From positions 1 to 64,000 of the forward strand of contig CACKBU010000005.1 in the NCBI GenBank assembly GCA_902598485.1: a DNA stretch of 64,000 nucleotides, written 5' to 3'. Shown one piece after another: positions 20,314 to 30,788 of this stretch. Made by a program: the position numbers and the translations under genes. This stretch comes from an uncultured Pelagibacteraceae bacterium (GTDB taxonomy: Bacteria; Pseudomonadota; Alphaproteobacteria; Pelagibacterales; Pelagibacteraceae). The notes under the pieces were generated by a model that was not told where the DNA came from, did no database searches, and was given only the letters and a program-made list of their open reading frames with translations. Positions within the stretch are counted from its first letter, which is position 1, and each line of letters starts with the position of its first letter.

Positions 20314-21154
20314 TTTTTTCAGCAAAATTTAAATATATTTTAGAAATCTCATGCCCAGGGCTAGCTTCAACAATTGGCTTTCCTTCATCACCAGTTTTAC
20401 CCACTTCAGGATTAATTGGAATTTCACCTAAAAAATCTTTTTGAAATTCCTCTGCAGTTTTTTTAACTCCACCTTCTCCAAAAATTTTATATTTTTTTCC
20501 ATCATCACCTATGAAAAAACTCATGTTATCAACTAAACCTAAAATCTTAACTCCAAGTTTATCAAACATTTTAATTCCTCTCTTAACGTCTAAAAGAGCT
20601 ACTTCTTGAGGTGTACTTACAATTATTGCACCATCCATTTTGATTTCTTGAGAAAATGTAAGTTGAGTATCGCCAGTTCCCGGAGGCATATCAACTATAA
20701 TAAAATCTAAATCTTTCCAATTTACTTTCTGAGTAAAAGTTTTAATTGCGCTAGTAACCATAGGACCACGCCATATCATCGGAGTTTGTTGATCAGCTAA
20801 AAAACCAATAGACATACACTGAATGTCATATTTTGTAATTGGATCTAATTTTTGACCATCACTTTTTGGTTTTTCATTAATATTAAACATTTTAGGAATT
20901 GATGGACCATAAATATCTGCATCTAAAAGACCAACTTTGCACCCAACTTTTTTCAAAGCTAAAGCAAGATTCGTAGCAAATGTAGATTTTCCTACACCAC
21001 CTTTTGCACTAGAGATTGCAATTGTAAACTTAGTTCCAAGAATAGGATTTTTCGTGAATTTTTTAGGCTCTAACTTACTTCTCATTGCGGCACTAAGTTC
21101 AGGTTTTTTATAAGTCATGAAAGTATCATTACTTGTTTTTTGCAATAAAGACAC
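20294..21154 (-). CDS. Mrp/NBP35-family P-loop ATPase (Fe-S carrier type)
   Basis: Mrp/ApbC proteins bind and pass on Fe-S clusters. The 286 aa have the deviant Walker A KGGVGKST (51-58), [13 protein letters not shown], and the switch-like VDMPPGTGD. Two differences from the E. coli form: there is no N-terminal DUF59/MIP18 domain, and the C-terminal CxxC cluster-binding pair is replaced ([17 protein letters not shown] contains no Cys). I recall alphaproteobacterial Mrp proteins that also lack the CxxC, so this may be lineage-typical, but Fe-S function is then inference. An internal Met at 13 is an alternative start. Confidence 0.87.
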   Translation of the reverse strand: MSLLQKTSNDTFMTYKKPELSAAMRSKLEPKKFTKNPILGTKFTIAISSAKGGVGKSTFATNLALALKKVGCKVGLLDADIYGPSIPKMFNINEKPKSDGQKLDPITKYDIQCMSIGFLADQQTPMIWRGPMVTSAIKTFTQKVNWKDLDFIIVDMPPGTGDTQLTFSQEIKMDGAIIVSTPQEVALLDVKRGIKMFDKLGVKILGLVDNMSFFIGDDGKKYKIFGEGGVKKTAEEFQKDFLGEIPINPEVGKTGDEGKPIVEASPGHEISKIYLNFAEKIKSTYL

Positions 21155-21169
21155 TATATACTTTTACAT

Positions 21170-22270
21170 ATGTCAGACGATTTTAAAGGTCAAAGTCCTT
21201 GGGGCGCACCTCCTGGTGGAGGAGGTAGTGGTAATGGATCAGGTAGAGGTCCAACACCACCAAACGTCGATGAATTAATTAGAGATCTTCAAGATAAAAT
21301 TAAAAGATTTTTACCTGGTGGAAAAACTTCTGGTGGAAAATCAATAAGCCTAATTTTATTAGTTTTAGTTTTTATATGGTTAGCGAGTGGACTTTATAGG
21401 GTGCTACCAGATGAACAAGGTGTTGTATTAAGATTTGGTAAGTTTGTAAAAACTACGCAGCCTGGTTTGAACTATCATATCCCATTTCCAGTTGAGACTG
21501 TTCAAACACCGAAAGTCACTAAGGTTAATCGAATGGATATAGGATTTAGATCTGAGAGAGATAGTGGTTTCTCTACAGGCGGCGGTGTTGCTGATGTACC
21601 ACAAGAAAGCCTGATGTTAACTGGAGATGAAAATATTGTTAATATAGACTTTTCAGTATTTTGGGTGATTAAAGATGCTGGTAATTTTTTATTCAAAATT
21701 CAAGATCCAGAGGGCACAGTTAAAGCAGCTGCTGAAACTGCAATGAGGGAAGTGATAGCAAAGAGTGATATCCAACCAATTTTAACAGAAGGTAGATCTA
21801 AAATTGAGGTTGAGACACAAAATATAATACAAAGTATTTTAGATGACTATGAAAGTGGAATTCAAATTACACAAGTTCAAACACAAAAGGCTGACCCACC
21901 TGATCAAGTAATTGATGCATTTAGAGATGTACAGGCTGCAAGAGCAGATATGGAAAGATCAAAAAATGAGGCCGAAGCTTATGCAAATGATGTTATTCCA
22001 AGAGCACGGGGAGAAGCGCAAAAAATTTTACAAGCAGCAGAAGCATACAAGAAAGAAGTTGTTGCAAAAGCAGAGGGTGAAGCAAGTAGATTTATAGCTA
22101 TATACAACGAGTACAAAAATGCAAAAGCAGTTACTCAAGAAAGAATGTATTTAGAAACTATGGAGAAAGTTTTAGCAGATATTGATAAAGTAATTATTGA
22201 AAAAAATGCAGGTTCAGGTGTAGTTCCGTACTTACCTTTGCCCGAGCTAAAAAAGAAAGCGACAAATTAA
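21170..22270 (+). CDS. hflK: HflK, SPFH-domain regulator of FtsH
   Basis: Inner-membrane SPFH/prohibitin-like protein that with HflC forms a cage around the FtsH protease. The 366 aa begin with a cytoplasmic Gly/Pro-rich tail (QSPWGAPPGGGG), a TM at about 59-76, then the SPFH domain (DEQGVVLRFGKF...PGLNYHIPFP) and an Ala/Glu-rich coiled coil near 245-330 ending in a short hydrophobic tail. HflC starts 2 bp downstream. Divergent from the Mrp gene with a 15-bp gap. Confidence 0.94.
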   Translation: MSDDFKGQSPWGAPPGGGGSGNGSGRGPTPPNVDELIRDLQDKIKRFLPGGKTSGGKSISLILLVLVFIWLASGLYRVLPDEQGVVLRFGKFVKTTQPGLNYHIPFPVETVQTPKVTKVNRMDIGFRSERDSGFSTGGGVADVPQESLMLTGDENIVNIDFSVFWVIKDAGNFLFKIQDPEGTVKAAAETAMREVIAKSDIQPILTEGRSKIEVETQNIIQSILDDYESGIQITQVQTQKADPPDQVIDAFRDVQAARADMERSKNEAEAYANDVIPRARGEAQKILQAAEAYKKEVVAKAEGEASRFIAIYNEYKNAKAVTQERMYLETMEKVLADIDKVIIEKNAGSGVVPYLPLPELKKKATN

Positions 22271-22271
22271 A

Positions 22272-23144
22272 ATGAAAGCTGGAAAAATATTAGCAGGAGT
22301 ATTAGTTGCAATTGGTGTTGTAGCTTTTTTATCAGTAATTATAGTTAAAGAGGTTAACCAAGCAATCATTCTTCAATTTGGTGATCCAAAAAGAATTATA
22401 ATGAAACCAGGTTTAAATTTTAAAATTCCATTTATTCAAAACGTTGTTTATTTAGATAAAAGAATTTTAAATTTAGATGCTCCTCCTGAAGAGGTTATTG
22501 CATCAGATCAGAAACGTTTGATTGTAGACGCATTTGCAAGATTTCAGATTGTAGATCCTTTGAAGTTTTATATTTCAGTTGGAAATGAAAGAGTTGCGAG
22601 ATCAAGATTATCGACAATTATAAATTCAAGAATTAGAAATGTATTAGGTCAAGAGGAATTACAAACTTTATTATCTAAAGATAGATCTAAACAGATGGCA
22701 TTAATTAAAGAAGGTGTTAATAACGAAGCGCAAAATTTTGGAATTAACATTGTTGATGTTAGAATTAAAAGAGCAGACTTACCTCAAGCTAACAGTGATG
22801 CAATTTACAGAAGAATGCAGACTGAAAGGGAAAGAGAAGCAAAAGAATTTAGAGCAAAAGGTGCTGAGATGGCTGTAACTATTACATCAACAGCTGATAA
22901 AGAAGTTACTGTAATCTTAGCAGATGCTCAAAAACAATCTGAGATCATGAAGGGGGAAGGTGATGGACAAAGAAATAAAATATTTGCTGACGCCTTTGGT
23001 CAAGATCCAGAATTTTTTGCTTTCTACAGAGCTATGCAGGCATATGAAAAAGCTCTTATTGGTGGTGAAACTTCTTTGATTTTGTCACCTGATAGTGAAT
23101 TTTTTAAATTTTTTGGAAATATAAAACCTGAAATCCAACAATAA
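22272..23144 (+). CDS. hflC: HflC, SPFH-domain partner of HflK
   Basis: Second subunit of the HflKC complex. The 290 aa have an N-terminal TM (about 5-25), the SPFH start VNQAIILQFGDPKRI and GLNFKIPF, and the downstream helical region EREREAKEFRAKGAEMA typical of HflC. Two bases separate it from hflK. Followed at 7 bp by the YjeT-like gene, the same order as in E. coli. Confidence 0.94.
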   Translation: MKAGKILAGVLVAIGVVAFLSVIIVKEVNQAIILQFGDPKRIIMKPGLNFKIPFIQNVVYLDKRILNLDAPPEEVIASDQKRLIVDAFARFQIVDPLKFYISVGNERVARSRLSTIINSRIRNVLGQEELQTLLSKDRSKQMALIKEGVNNEAQNFGINIVDVRIKRADLPQANSDAIYRRMQTEREREAKEFRAKGAEMAVTITSTADKEVTVILADAQKQSEIMKGEGDGQRNKIFADAFGQDPEFFAFYRAMQAYEKALIGGETSLILSPDSEFFKFFGNIKPEIQQ

Positions 23145-23151
23145 TTCTTAA

Positions 23152-23337
23152 ATGCGTGAGCTAGTTATAGCTTTTGGTCTTTTCTTGTTTATTGAGGGAA
23201 TTTTGTACGCCTTATTTCCAGCAAAAATGAAAAGTATGTTGAAAAAATTAGAACTTGTTAAAGATAGTCAGCTTAGATCAGGTGGACTTATTTTTACATT
23301 GATAGGTTTTATAATTATTTATTTTATTAAAAGTTAA
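23152..23337 (+). CDS. DUF2065 (YjeT-like) small membrane protein
   Basis: A 61-aa protein with two hydrophobic helices (about 4-20 and 41-58), separated by KMKSMLKKLELVKDSQLRSGG. Pattern and position match the DUF2065/YjeT family, which lies after hflC in many proteobacteria. Function is unknown; the conserved linkage suggests a role with HflKC/FtsH (inference). The next gene starts 1 bp after the stop. Confidence 0.83.
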   Translation: MRELVIAFGLFLFIEGILYALFPAKMKSMLKKLELVKDSQLRSGGLIFTLIGFIIIYFIKS

Positions 23338-23338
23338 T

Positions 23339-24757
23339 ATGAATAAGATTAAACTTATATTCTTAACCCTGGTTATATCATTTAGCTTTTCGTTAAATGT
23401 AAACTCTAAACCAGTTCCTGCTTCCTTTGCAGATCTTGCAGAAAAATTAATGCCATCTGTGGTAAATATTTCTACTACAACTACTGTAGTGACAAACACC
23501 AATCCTTTTCCTTTCCAATTTCCTCCGGGCTCTCCTTTTGAGGATATGTTTAAAGAATTTGGAACACCTCAGGAAAGACAATCAGCTGCTTTAGGTTCTG
23601 GGTTTATAATAGACGAGAAAGGAATTGTGGTTACAAATAATCATGTTATCCAAAATGCTGATGATATTATTGTTAGAGTAAATGGTGACCAAGAATTTAA
23701 AGCTAAAGTTTTAGGTGCTGACCCTCTAATGGACATTGCTGTATTACAATTAGAAACAGATGAAAAGTTTATTCCGGTTGCATTTGGTGACTCTGATAAA
23801 GCAAGAATTGGAGACTGGGTTTTAGCAATTGGAAATCCGTTTGGTTTAGGTGGAACAGTAACTGCTGGAATTATATCAGCAAGAAATCGATCAATTGGTT
23901 TATCAAGATATGAAGATTTTATACAAACTGATGCATCTATAAATTCTGGAAATTCTGGTGGGCCTTTGTTTGATATGGAAGGAAATGTAATTGGAATTAA
24001 CACAGCAATTCTTGGACGTAATGGCTCGATTGGAATTGGATTTTCTATACCATCGAACAGTGCTCAAATTGTAATTAAACAATTGATAGAATTTGGCGAA
24101 ACAAAAAGAGGATGGTTAGGAGTTAGAATTCAAGATGTAACAAAAGAAATTGCTGAAGTTGAAAAATTAGAAAAAGCACGAGGGGCATTAGTTGCAAGTG
24201 TTGCTGAAAACAGTCCTTCAGAAAAAGCAGGAATACTAGCTGGTGATATTATTTTAGAATTTAATGGAGAAAAAATAAATCAAATGAAAGAACTTCCAGC
24301 GATCGTTGCACGTACAGAAGTTGGAAAAAAAGTTGAAGTTAAAATCTGGAGAGACAAAAAAGAGATTATTAAAAATGTTATTTTAGGAAGACTAGAAACT
24401 TCAGATGATTTTAAAATAAGTAAAAATCAAAAAACTGAAAAACAAAATAATAATGAAGAGATCATTGAGACTTTAAGAATAGCAGTAAGACCATTGACTA
24501 AAGAAGATATTAAAAACAGAAAATTACCAAACCAAACTACAGGACTTGTTATTACTAAAATTGCAAATAATAGTCCTTTAGCAAATTCGATAGGACTTAA
24601 TAGTATAATTATTGAAGCTCAAAAGAAAAAAATTAGATCGGCCAATGATTTAAGAGATATTACTAAAGAAGTTTTAAATTCAAATCAAAAAACTATTTTA
24701 CTTGCAATTTATAATAATCAAAATCAACGAAGATATATCGGTGTTAAGTTAGACTGA
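23339..24757 (+). CDS. DegP/Do-family periplasmic serine protease
   Basis: HtrA-type quality-control protease. The 472 aa open with a Sec signal peptide (cleavage near residue 23-28), then a trypsin-like domain with catalytic His102 (NNHVIQ), Asp132 (MDIAVL) and Ser206 (NSGNSGGPL), and two PDZ domains (about 255-355 and 380-470). The GSGFIID and GFSIPSN blocks are present. DegP versus DegQ/DegS cannot be settled by eye, though two PDZ domains exclude DegS. It is the terminal envelope gene of the hflK-hflC-yjeT run. Confidence 0.93.
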   Translation: MNKIKLIFLTLVISFSFSLNVNSKPVPASFADLAEKLMPSVVNISTTTTVVTNTNPFPFQFPPGSPFEDMFKEFGTPQERQSAALGSGFIIDEKGIVVTNNHVIQNADDIIVRVNGDQEFKAKVLGADPLMDIAVLQLETDEKFIPVAFGDSDKARIGDWVLAIGNPFGLGGTVTAGIISARNRSIGLSRYEDFIQTDASINSGNSGGPLFDMEGNVIGINTAILGRNGSIGIGFSIPSNSAQIVIKQLIEFGETKRGWLGVRIQDVTKEIAEVEKLEKARGALVASVAENSPSEKAGILAGDIILEFNGEKINQMKELPAIVARTEVGKKVEVKIWRDKKEIIKNVILGRLETSDDFKISKNQKTEKQNNNEEIIETLRIAVRPLTKEDIKNRKLPNQTTGLVITKIANNSPLANSIGLNSIIIEAQKKKIRSANDLRDITKEVLNSNQKTILLAIYNNQNQRRYIGVKLD

Positions 24758-24759
24758 TC

Positions 24760-25668
24760 ATGGATTTAAAATCCAAGATTATATTAATCTCAGGTCCCAC
24801 AGCTTCAGGTAAATCTAGTTTTGCAATTAAAGTTGCAAAAAAAGTTAATGGAGAAATTATTAATGCAGATAGCATGCAAGTATACAAACAACTCAAAATT
24901 TTATCAGCTAGACCAGATCCAAAAAAATATCATAAAATAAAACATCATTTGTATGGTTTTCATAATGTTACAAAAAACTTCTCTACAGGTAATTGGCTTA
25001 AGTTAGTAATTAAAAAAATCAGGGAAGTTCAAAAAAGAAAAAAAACCCCAATTCTTGTTGGAGGTACAGGTTTATACTTTAAAGCTTTAACTGATGGTTT
25101 AGTTAAAATACCAAATATTTCATTAAAATTAAGAACTAAAATTAGAGATTTACAAAAAAAACTTGGACAAAAGAAGTTTTATGAAAGACTGTTAAAATTG
25201 GATCCATCCTCAATAGGAAAGATAAACCCCACAGACACTCAAAGATCCATCAGAGCTTATGAAGTAAAAAAGTTTACAAAAAAATCTCTAACTGATTGGT
25301 TTAAAAACACAAAATCTCAATTCGTGGAAGATGATTTTTTTAAAGTTTATATTGATTTTCCTAGACAAGAATTAATTGAGCGTATCAATTTAAGAACAAG
25401 AGAGATGATAGAAAATGGAGCGATAAAAGAAGTAAAAGATTTCATAAAGTTAAGAGTTAGAAAAGATAAAAGTGCCAACAAGGCCATCGGAGTTAATGAA
25501 ATTAGAGAATATTTAAAAAAACAAAAAAATTTGAATGATACTAGAGATAAAATAGCCATAAAAACTAGACAATACGCCAAAAGACAAAGTACTTGGGCTA
25601 GACGTAACATGATCAGTTGGATGAAATTGAAGCCACAAGACATGAATAATTTTTTGAAAAAAATTTAA
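24760..25668 (+). CDS. miaA: tRNA dimethylallyltransferase
   Basis: Transfers the dimethylallyl group of DMAPP to A37 of tRNAs that read UNN codons. The 302 aa have the P-loop GPTASGKSS (12-20), INADSMQVYK, the LVGGTGLYFKAL block and the IGVNEIREYL region, and end with KTRQYAKRQSTWARR, the family's tRNA-contacting C-terminal motif. It begins 2 bp after the protease stop. The DMAPP donor comes from the MEP pathway started by dxs in this window. Confidence 0.95.
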   Translation: MDLKSKIILISGPTASGKSSFAIKVAKKVNGEIINADSMQVYKQLKILSARPDPKKYHKIKHHLYGFHNVTKNFSTGNWLKLVIKKIREVQKRKKTPILVGGTGLYFKALTDGLVKIPNISLKLRTKIRDLQKKLGQKKFYERLLKLDPSSIGKINPTDTQRSIRAYEVKKFTKKSLTDWFKNTKSQFVEDDFFKVYIDFPRQELIERINLRTREMIENGAIKEVKDFIKLRVRKDKSANKAIGVNEIREYLKKQKNLNDTRDKIAIKTRQYAKRQSTWARRNMISWMKLKPQDMNNFLKKI

Positions 25669-25720
25669 AATTTTCATTCTTAAACTTGACCAATGAGCAC
25701 AACTTCAGCTAGATTGCCTA

Positions 25721-27487
25721 ATGCCAAAATTATTAACTGGAGCAGAAATTGTATTCAAATGTCTTGAAGACCAAAAGGTAGAACATATCTTTGGTTATCC
25801 AGGTGGTGCAGTGTTACCGATTTATGATGAATTAAAAAATCATCCTTCTATAAAACATATTTTAGTTAGACACGAACAAGGGGCTGGTCACGCAGCAGAA
25901 GGTTATGCTAGATCATCAGGAAAACCAGGCGTAGTTTTAGTTACTTCAGGTCCTGGAGCAACCAATGTTGTTACAGCTTTAACTGATGCTTATATGGACT
26001 CAGTTCCATTGGTTTGTATTTCTGGTCAAGTTCCAACGCATTTAATTGGAACAGATGCTTTTCAGGAATGTGACACCACGGGAATTACAAGACCTTGTAC
26101 GAAACATAATTGGTTAGTTAAAGATATAAATGATCTTTCAAAAGTTATGCATGAAGCTTTTAGAGTTGCAACAACTGGAAGACCTGGACCGGTTTTGATT
26201 GATATTCCAAAAGATATTCAGTTTGCAAAAACAAAATATAAAAAACCAAATAAAGAAAAAAAATTAAATGGAAAATCCCATAATAAATTTTCTCAAGATC
26301 AAATTGATGAATTAGTAAAATTATTAAGCAAAGCTAAAAAACCAATAATTTATAGTGGTGGAGGAGTAATTAATTCAGGACCAAAAGCAAGTCAGGCTTT
26401 AAGAGAATTTGTTGAGTTAACTGGTTTTCCTATAACTTCAACACTTCAAGGATTGGGCGCATACCCTGGTGATGATAGTCAATTTTTAGGAATGCTTGGA
26501 ATGCATGGTACTTATGAAGCAAATAATGCTATGCATGATTGTGATCTTTTAATTAATATCGGTGCAAGGTTTGATGATCGTATTACTGGAAAAATTGATG
26601 AGTTTTCACCAAATTCAACAAAGGTTCATATTGATATAGATCCATCATCAATTAATAAAATTATCAAAGTAGATCTTGCAATAGTTGGAGACGTTACGAG
26701 TGTAATCAGTAAAATTAATAAAACAATTTCTAAAAGAAAAAATGGTCATAGCAAGTCAAATAAATCAAATATAGCTAAGTGGTGGGAGCAAATTGGAAAA
26801 TGGAGAGAAAAAGACTCTCTTAATTTTGTAAATAGTGATGAAAGCATAAAACCTCAACATGCTGTTCAAAGACTATATGAATTAACTAAGAATAAAGATA
26901 CTTATGTTACTACCGAGGTTGGACAACATCAAATGTGGGCTGCTCAGCATTACAAATTTAATAAACCAAATAGATGGATGACATCTGGCGGTTTAGGAAC
27001 TATGGGATATGGATTACCAGCAGCAGTCGGCGTTCAAATTGCTCATCCTGAAAAATTAGTAATTGATATTGCTGGAGAAGCTTCAGTTTTAATGACCATG
27101 CAAGAAATGTCTACTGCGGTTCAATATAATCTTCCTATAAAAATATTTATTTTAAATAATCAATATATGGGAATGGTTAGACAATGGCAGGAATTGTTGC
27201 ATGAAAAAAATTATTCTGAAAGTTATTCTGAAGCATTACCGGATTTCATGAAAATGGCAGAAGCTTATGGATGTAAAGGAATTAAAGCAGACAATCCAGA
27301 TGATCTTGATGATAAAATTCAAGAAATGATCGATTATGATGGACCAGTTATATTTGATTGTCATGTGGATCCTAACGAGAATTGCTTCCCAATGATACCA
27401 TCTGGAAAACCTCATAACCAAATGATCTTGGGCCCAAATGATCAAGAGGAAAATAAAATCAAAGGAAAAGGCAAAGCCTTAGTATAA
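25721..27487 (+). CDS. ilvB: Acetolactate synthase large subunit
   Basis: ThDP/FAD enzyme that forms acetolactate or acetohydroxybutyrate, the first common step of Val, Leu and Ile synthesis. The 588 aa include VEHIFGYPGGAVLPIYD, RHEQGAGHAAEGYAR with the catalytic Glu, and NNQYMGMVRQWQ. The ThDP/Mg motif reads GEASVLM, with Glu453 where GDG/GDA normally has Asp. The start is only 2 codons from KLLTGAEIV, as in relatives. A possible TTGACC/TAGATT promoter (25686-25715) would give an almost leaderless mRNA, but this is weak. Confidence 0.95.
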   Translation: MPKLLTGAEIVFKCLEDQKVEHIFGYPGGAVLPIYDELKNHPSIKHILVRHEQGAGHAAEGYARSSGKPGVVLVTSGPGATNVVTALTDAYMDSVPLVCISGQVPTHLIGTDAFQECDTTGITRPCTKHNWLVKDINDLSKVMHEAFRVATTGRPGPVLIDIPKDIQFAKTKYKKPNKEKKLNGKSHNKFSQDQIDELVKLLSKAKKPIIYSGGGVINSGPKASQALREFVELTGFPITSTLQGLGAYPGDDSQFLGMLGMHGTYEANNAMHDCDLLINIGARFDDRITGKIDEFSPNSTKVHIDIDPSSINKIIKVDLAIVGDVTSVISKINKTISKRKNGHSKSNKSNIAKWWEQIGKWREKDSLNFVNSDESIKPQHAVQRLYELTKNKDTYVTTEVGQHQMWAAQHYKFNKPNRWMTSGGLGTMGYGLPAAVGVQIAHPEKLVIDIAGEASVLMTMQEMSTAVQYNLPIKIFILNNQYMGMVRQWQELLHEKNYSESYSEALPDFMKMAEAYGCKGIKADNPDDLDDKIQEMIDYDGPVIFDCHVDPNENCFPMIPSGKPHNQMILGPNDQEENKIKGKGKALV

Positions 27488-27492
27488 TCATA

Positions 27493-28041
27493 ATGCCGAA
27501 ATCAAAGTCAGCTTACAGCATACCTACGAAGAAACAAAAACCAGATACATATATTTTTGTAGTATGGGTAGATAATGAGGCTGGAGTTTTGGCAAGAGTA
27601 GTTGGCTTATTTTCTGGTCGAGGTTACAACATCGAGTCGTTAGCTGTTGCAGAGGTTGATGCGGTTAAAAATATTTCAAGAATAACAATTGTTACCACTG
27701 GAACACCTCAAGTAATTGATCAAATAAGACTCCAATTAACAAAGTTAGTGCCTGTTCATAAAGTTGCTGAATTTAAAAGAGAGGATAAAGGTGTAATTTT
27801 TAAAGAAATGGCTTTATTTAAAGTTGTAGGAAAAAGAAATAAAATTGAAAAATGCTTAAATGCTTGTAAAAAATTTAATCCCATAATATTAGATGAAACA
27901 AAAACTTCAGCAGTAATTCAAATAACTGCTCTAAGAAGAGAAATTGATAAAATGAATAAAAAATTAAAGCCCTTAGGACTTATTAGTACTTCCAGAACTG
28001 GGGCAGTAGCAATGACTAGGGGTGCTAAAATATTTAATTAA
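27493..28041 (+). CDS. ilvH: Acetolactate synthase small (regulatory) subunit
   Basis: ACT-domain subunit that binds valine and activates the catalytic subunit. The ACT domain runs from about residue 19 (TYIFVVWVDNEAGVLARVVGLFSGRGYNIESLAV) to 95, with the C-terminal ALS_ss_C domain after it. Length of 182 aa is slightly above the usual 160-170 because of a basic N-terminal extension (PKSKSAYSIPTKKQK). Starts 5 bp after ilvB and precedes ilvC by 18 bp. Confidence 0.95.
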   Translation: MPKSKSAYSIPTKKQKPDTYIFVVWVDNEAGVLARVVGLFSGRGYNIESLAVAEVDAVKNISRITIVTTGTPQVIDQIRLQLTKLVPVHKVAEFKREDKGVIFKEMALFKVVGKRNKIEKCLNACKKFNPIILDETKTSAVIQITALRREIDKMNKKLKPLGLISTSRTGAVAMTRGAKIFN

Positions 28042-29082
<1,041 letters not shown>

Positions 29083-29106
29083 ATTTTATCTGTAAATTAT
29101 TGCTAC

Positions 29107-29112
29107 TATAAT
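29107..29112 (+). promoter_or_regulatory. Candidate -10 element for the peptide-binding protein gene
   Basis: A perfect TATAAT at 29107-29112 lies in the 82-bp gap after ilvC, giving a leader of about 45 nt to the ATG at 29165. No good -35 is seen (TTTTAT at the 17-bp position). Confidence 0.35.
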
Positions 29113-29164
29113 TCAATTATTTCACTTATACTTTTTTAAATAAATTTAAAAAACGAGGGGAATA

Positions 29165-30727
29165 ATGAAGACTAAAAATATAGTAAGAATACTATTGTCA
29201 TTAGTTCTAGTATTCGGATTTTCTTCAGCATGGGCAAAAACTATTAAATGGTCTATGCAAGGAGACAGTTTAACACTAGATCCACATGCGCAAAATGAGG
29301 GTCCAACTACTCAAGTATCTAGACAAGTTTATGAAGCTCTAGTTCAAAGAGGCTTGGACATGAAAATAGGACCTGCTTTAGCAACAAAATGGAAAGCTAC
29401 TGATCCAAATACTTGGATTTTTACTTTAAGAGAAGATGCTAAGTTTTCAGACGGTTCTGGAATGACATCTGCAGATGTTGTTTTTAGTATATTAAGAGCT
29501 AAGCAAAGAACATCTGACTTTAAAGAATACATCAGCACTGTTGCTAATGTTGAAGCGGTTGGAGATTACTCTGTTAAAATAACTACAAGTAAACCTAACC
29601 CTATTCTTTTAAACCAATTGTCTAACATTTTTATAATGTCTAAAGCTTGGTCAGAGAAAAACTTTGCAATGTCTCCGCAAAATTGGGATGCAGGACAAGA
29701 AACTTTCTCTGCTACAAATGCTATGGGAACTGGTCCTTTTAAAATAACTTTAAGAGAGCCTAACACCAAGACAGTTTTTAAAAGAAATAAACATTGGTGG
29801 GGTGAAATGAAGGACAAAAAAGTAACTCAAATTGAATTAATGCCTATTAAAAATGCAGCTACAAGAGTAGCAGCTTTATTATCTGGTGAAATCGATATAG
29901 TTACTGATGCTCCTGTTCAAGACTTAAAAAGAATTGGATCTTCTTCAGGTCATAAAGTTGAAAGTACAGCTCAAATGAGAACAATTTTCTTAGGTATGGA
30001 TCAAGCAGTTGACAAATTAAGAACTGGAAATACAGGTGATAATCCATTTAAGAAAAAAGAAGTAAGACAAGCTCTTTATCAAGCAATTGATATTGAAGCG
30101 ATCAAGAAAAAAGTTATGAGAGGTTTAAGTGAACCAGCAGGAATTATAACTTTCCCAGGTGTAAATGGATATACAGCTGATCTTGATAAAAGATTACCTT
30201 ACGATGTTAATGCTGCAAAAAAACTTTTAGCTGATGCAGGTTATCCTAATGGTTTTGACGTTGAACTTAGATGTCCTAATGACAGATATGTAAACGATGA
30301 AGCAATTTGTACTGCAGTTGTTGGAATGTTGGGTAAAATTGGAGTTAACGTAAACTTATTTGCTCAAACTAAAAGTAAACACTTCAAAGAGCTTAAAGAT
30401 GATCAAGGTGATTTCTATATGCTAGGATGGGGTGTTCCAACTTTAGATAGTCACTATGTTTTCCATTACTTATATGAAACTGGTGCTAGCTGGAACAAAG
30501 TTAACTTTAGTAATGCAGATGTTGATGCTGCAATTAGAGTTATGGAAGGTGAAGTTGATTTAGATAAGAGAAATGCTGCAATTGCAAAAGCTTGGAAAAT
30601 AGTAAAAGATGATATTTCTTATCTTCCTTTACATCACCAAGTAATTTCTTGGGCATCTAAAAGCAACGTTAATGTTCCTATCAGACCGAATAACGAACCG
30701 TTATTCAGAACTGCTAGTTTTAACTAA
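29165..30727 (+). CDS. Peptide/oligopeptide ABC transporter substrate-binding protein
   Basis: Periplasmic receptor of the DppA/OppA (SBP_bac_5) family. A Sec signal peptide ends at SSAWA (about residue 25). The mature part shows the family features DSLTLDPHAQNEGPTTQVSRQVYEALV, WIFTLREDAKFSDGSGMTSADVVFS and GTGPFKI. Length 520 aa is normal. The Shine-Dalgarno GAGGGGA is strong. A stem-loop follows the stop before the permease genes, consistent with extra binding-protein mRNA. Ligand class (peptides, nickel, opines, glutathione) cannot be fixed by sequence alone. Confidence 0.92.
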   Translation: MKTKNIVRILLSLVLVFGFSSAWAKTIKWSMQGDSLTLDPHAQNEGPTTQVSRQVYEALVQRGLDMKIGPALATKWKATDPNTWIFTLREDAKFSDGSGMTSADVVFSILRAKQRTSDFKEYISTVANVEAVGDYSVKITTSKPNPILLNQLSNIFIMSKAWSEKNFAMSPQNWDAGQETFSATNAMGTGPFKITLREPNTKTVFKRNKHWWGEMKDKKVTQIELMPIKNAATRVAALLSGEIDIVTDAPVQDLKRIGSSSGHKVESTAQMRTIFLGMDQAVDKLRTGNTGDNPFKKKEVRQALYQAIDIEAIKKKVMRGLSEPAGIITFPGVNGYTADLDKRLPYDVNAAKKLLADAGYPNGFDVELRCPNDRYVNDEAICTAVVGMLGKIGVNVNLFAQTKSKHFKELKDDQGDFYMLGWGVPTLDSHYVFHYLYETGASWNKVNFSNADVDAAIRVMEGEVDLDKRNAAIAKAWKIVKDDISYLPLHHQVISWASKSNVNVPIRPNNEPLFRTASFN

Positions 30728-30739
30728 TTAAAAATTATT

Positions 30740-30769
30740 ACAAGCCCTTTAAAAATTTAAAGGGCTTGT
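30740..30769 (+). terminator. Strong hairpin between binding protein and permease genes
   Basis: A perfect 14-bp inverted repeat, ACAAGCCCTTTAAA and TTTAAAGGGCTTGT with a 2-nt loop, starts 13 bp after the stop. The following bases (AAGTTTAAACC) are not a proper T-run, so this is more likely an mRNA-stabilising or partial-termination hairpin than a full terminator. Confidence 0.7.
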
Positions 30770-30788
30770 AAGTTTAAACCTTCACAAA

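Noticed and set aside
23641..24003. 120-codon minus-strand frame within the DegP-like gene
   Set aside because: Antisense to the protease catalytic domain, with no own RBS or similarity.
25693..25767. 24-aa upstream ORF overlapping the ilvB start, possible attenuator leader
   Set aside because: The peptide (MSTTSARLPNAKIINWSRN...) is not enriched in Leu, Ile or Val codons and no terminator/antiterminator hairpins are visible, so classical attenuation is not supported.
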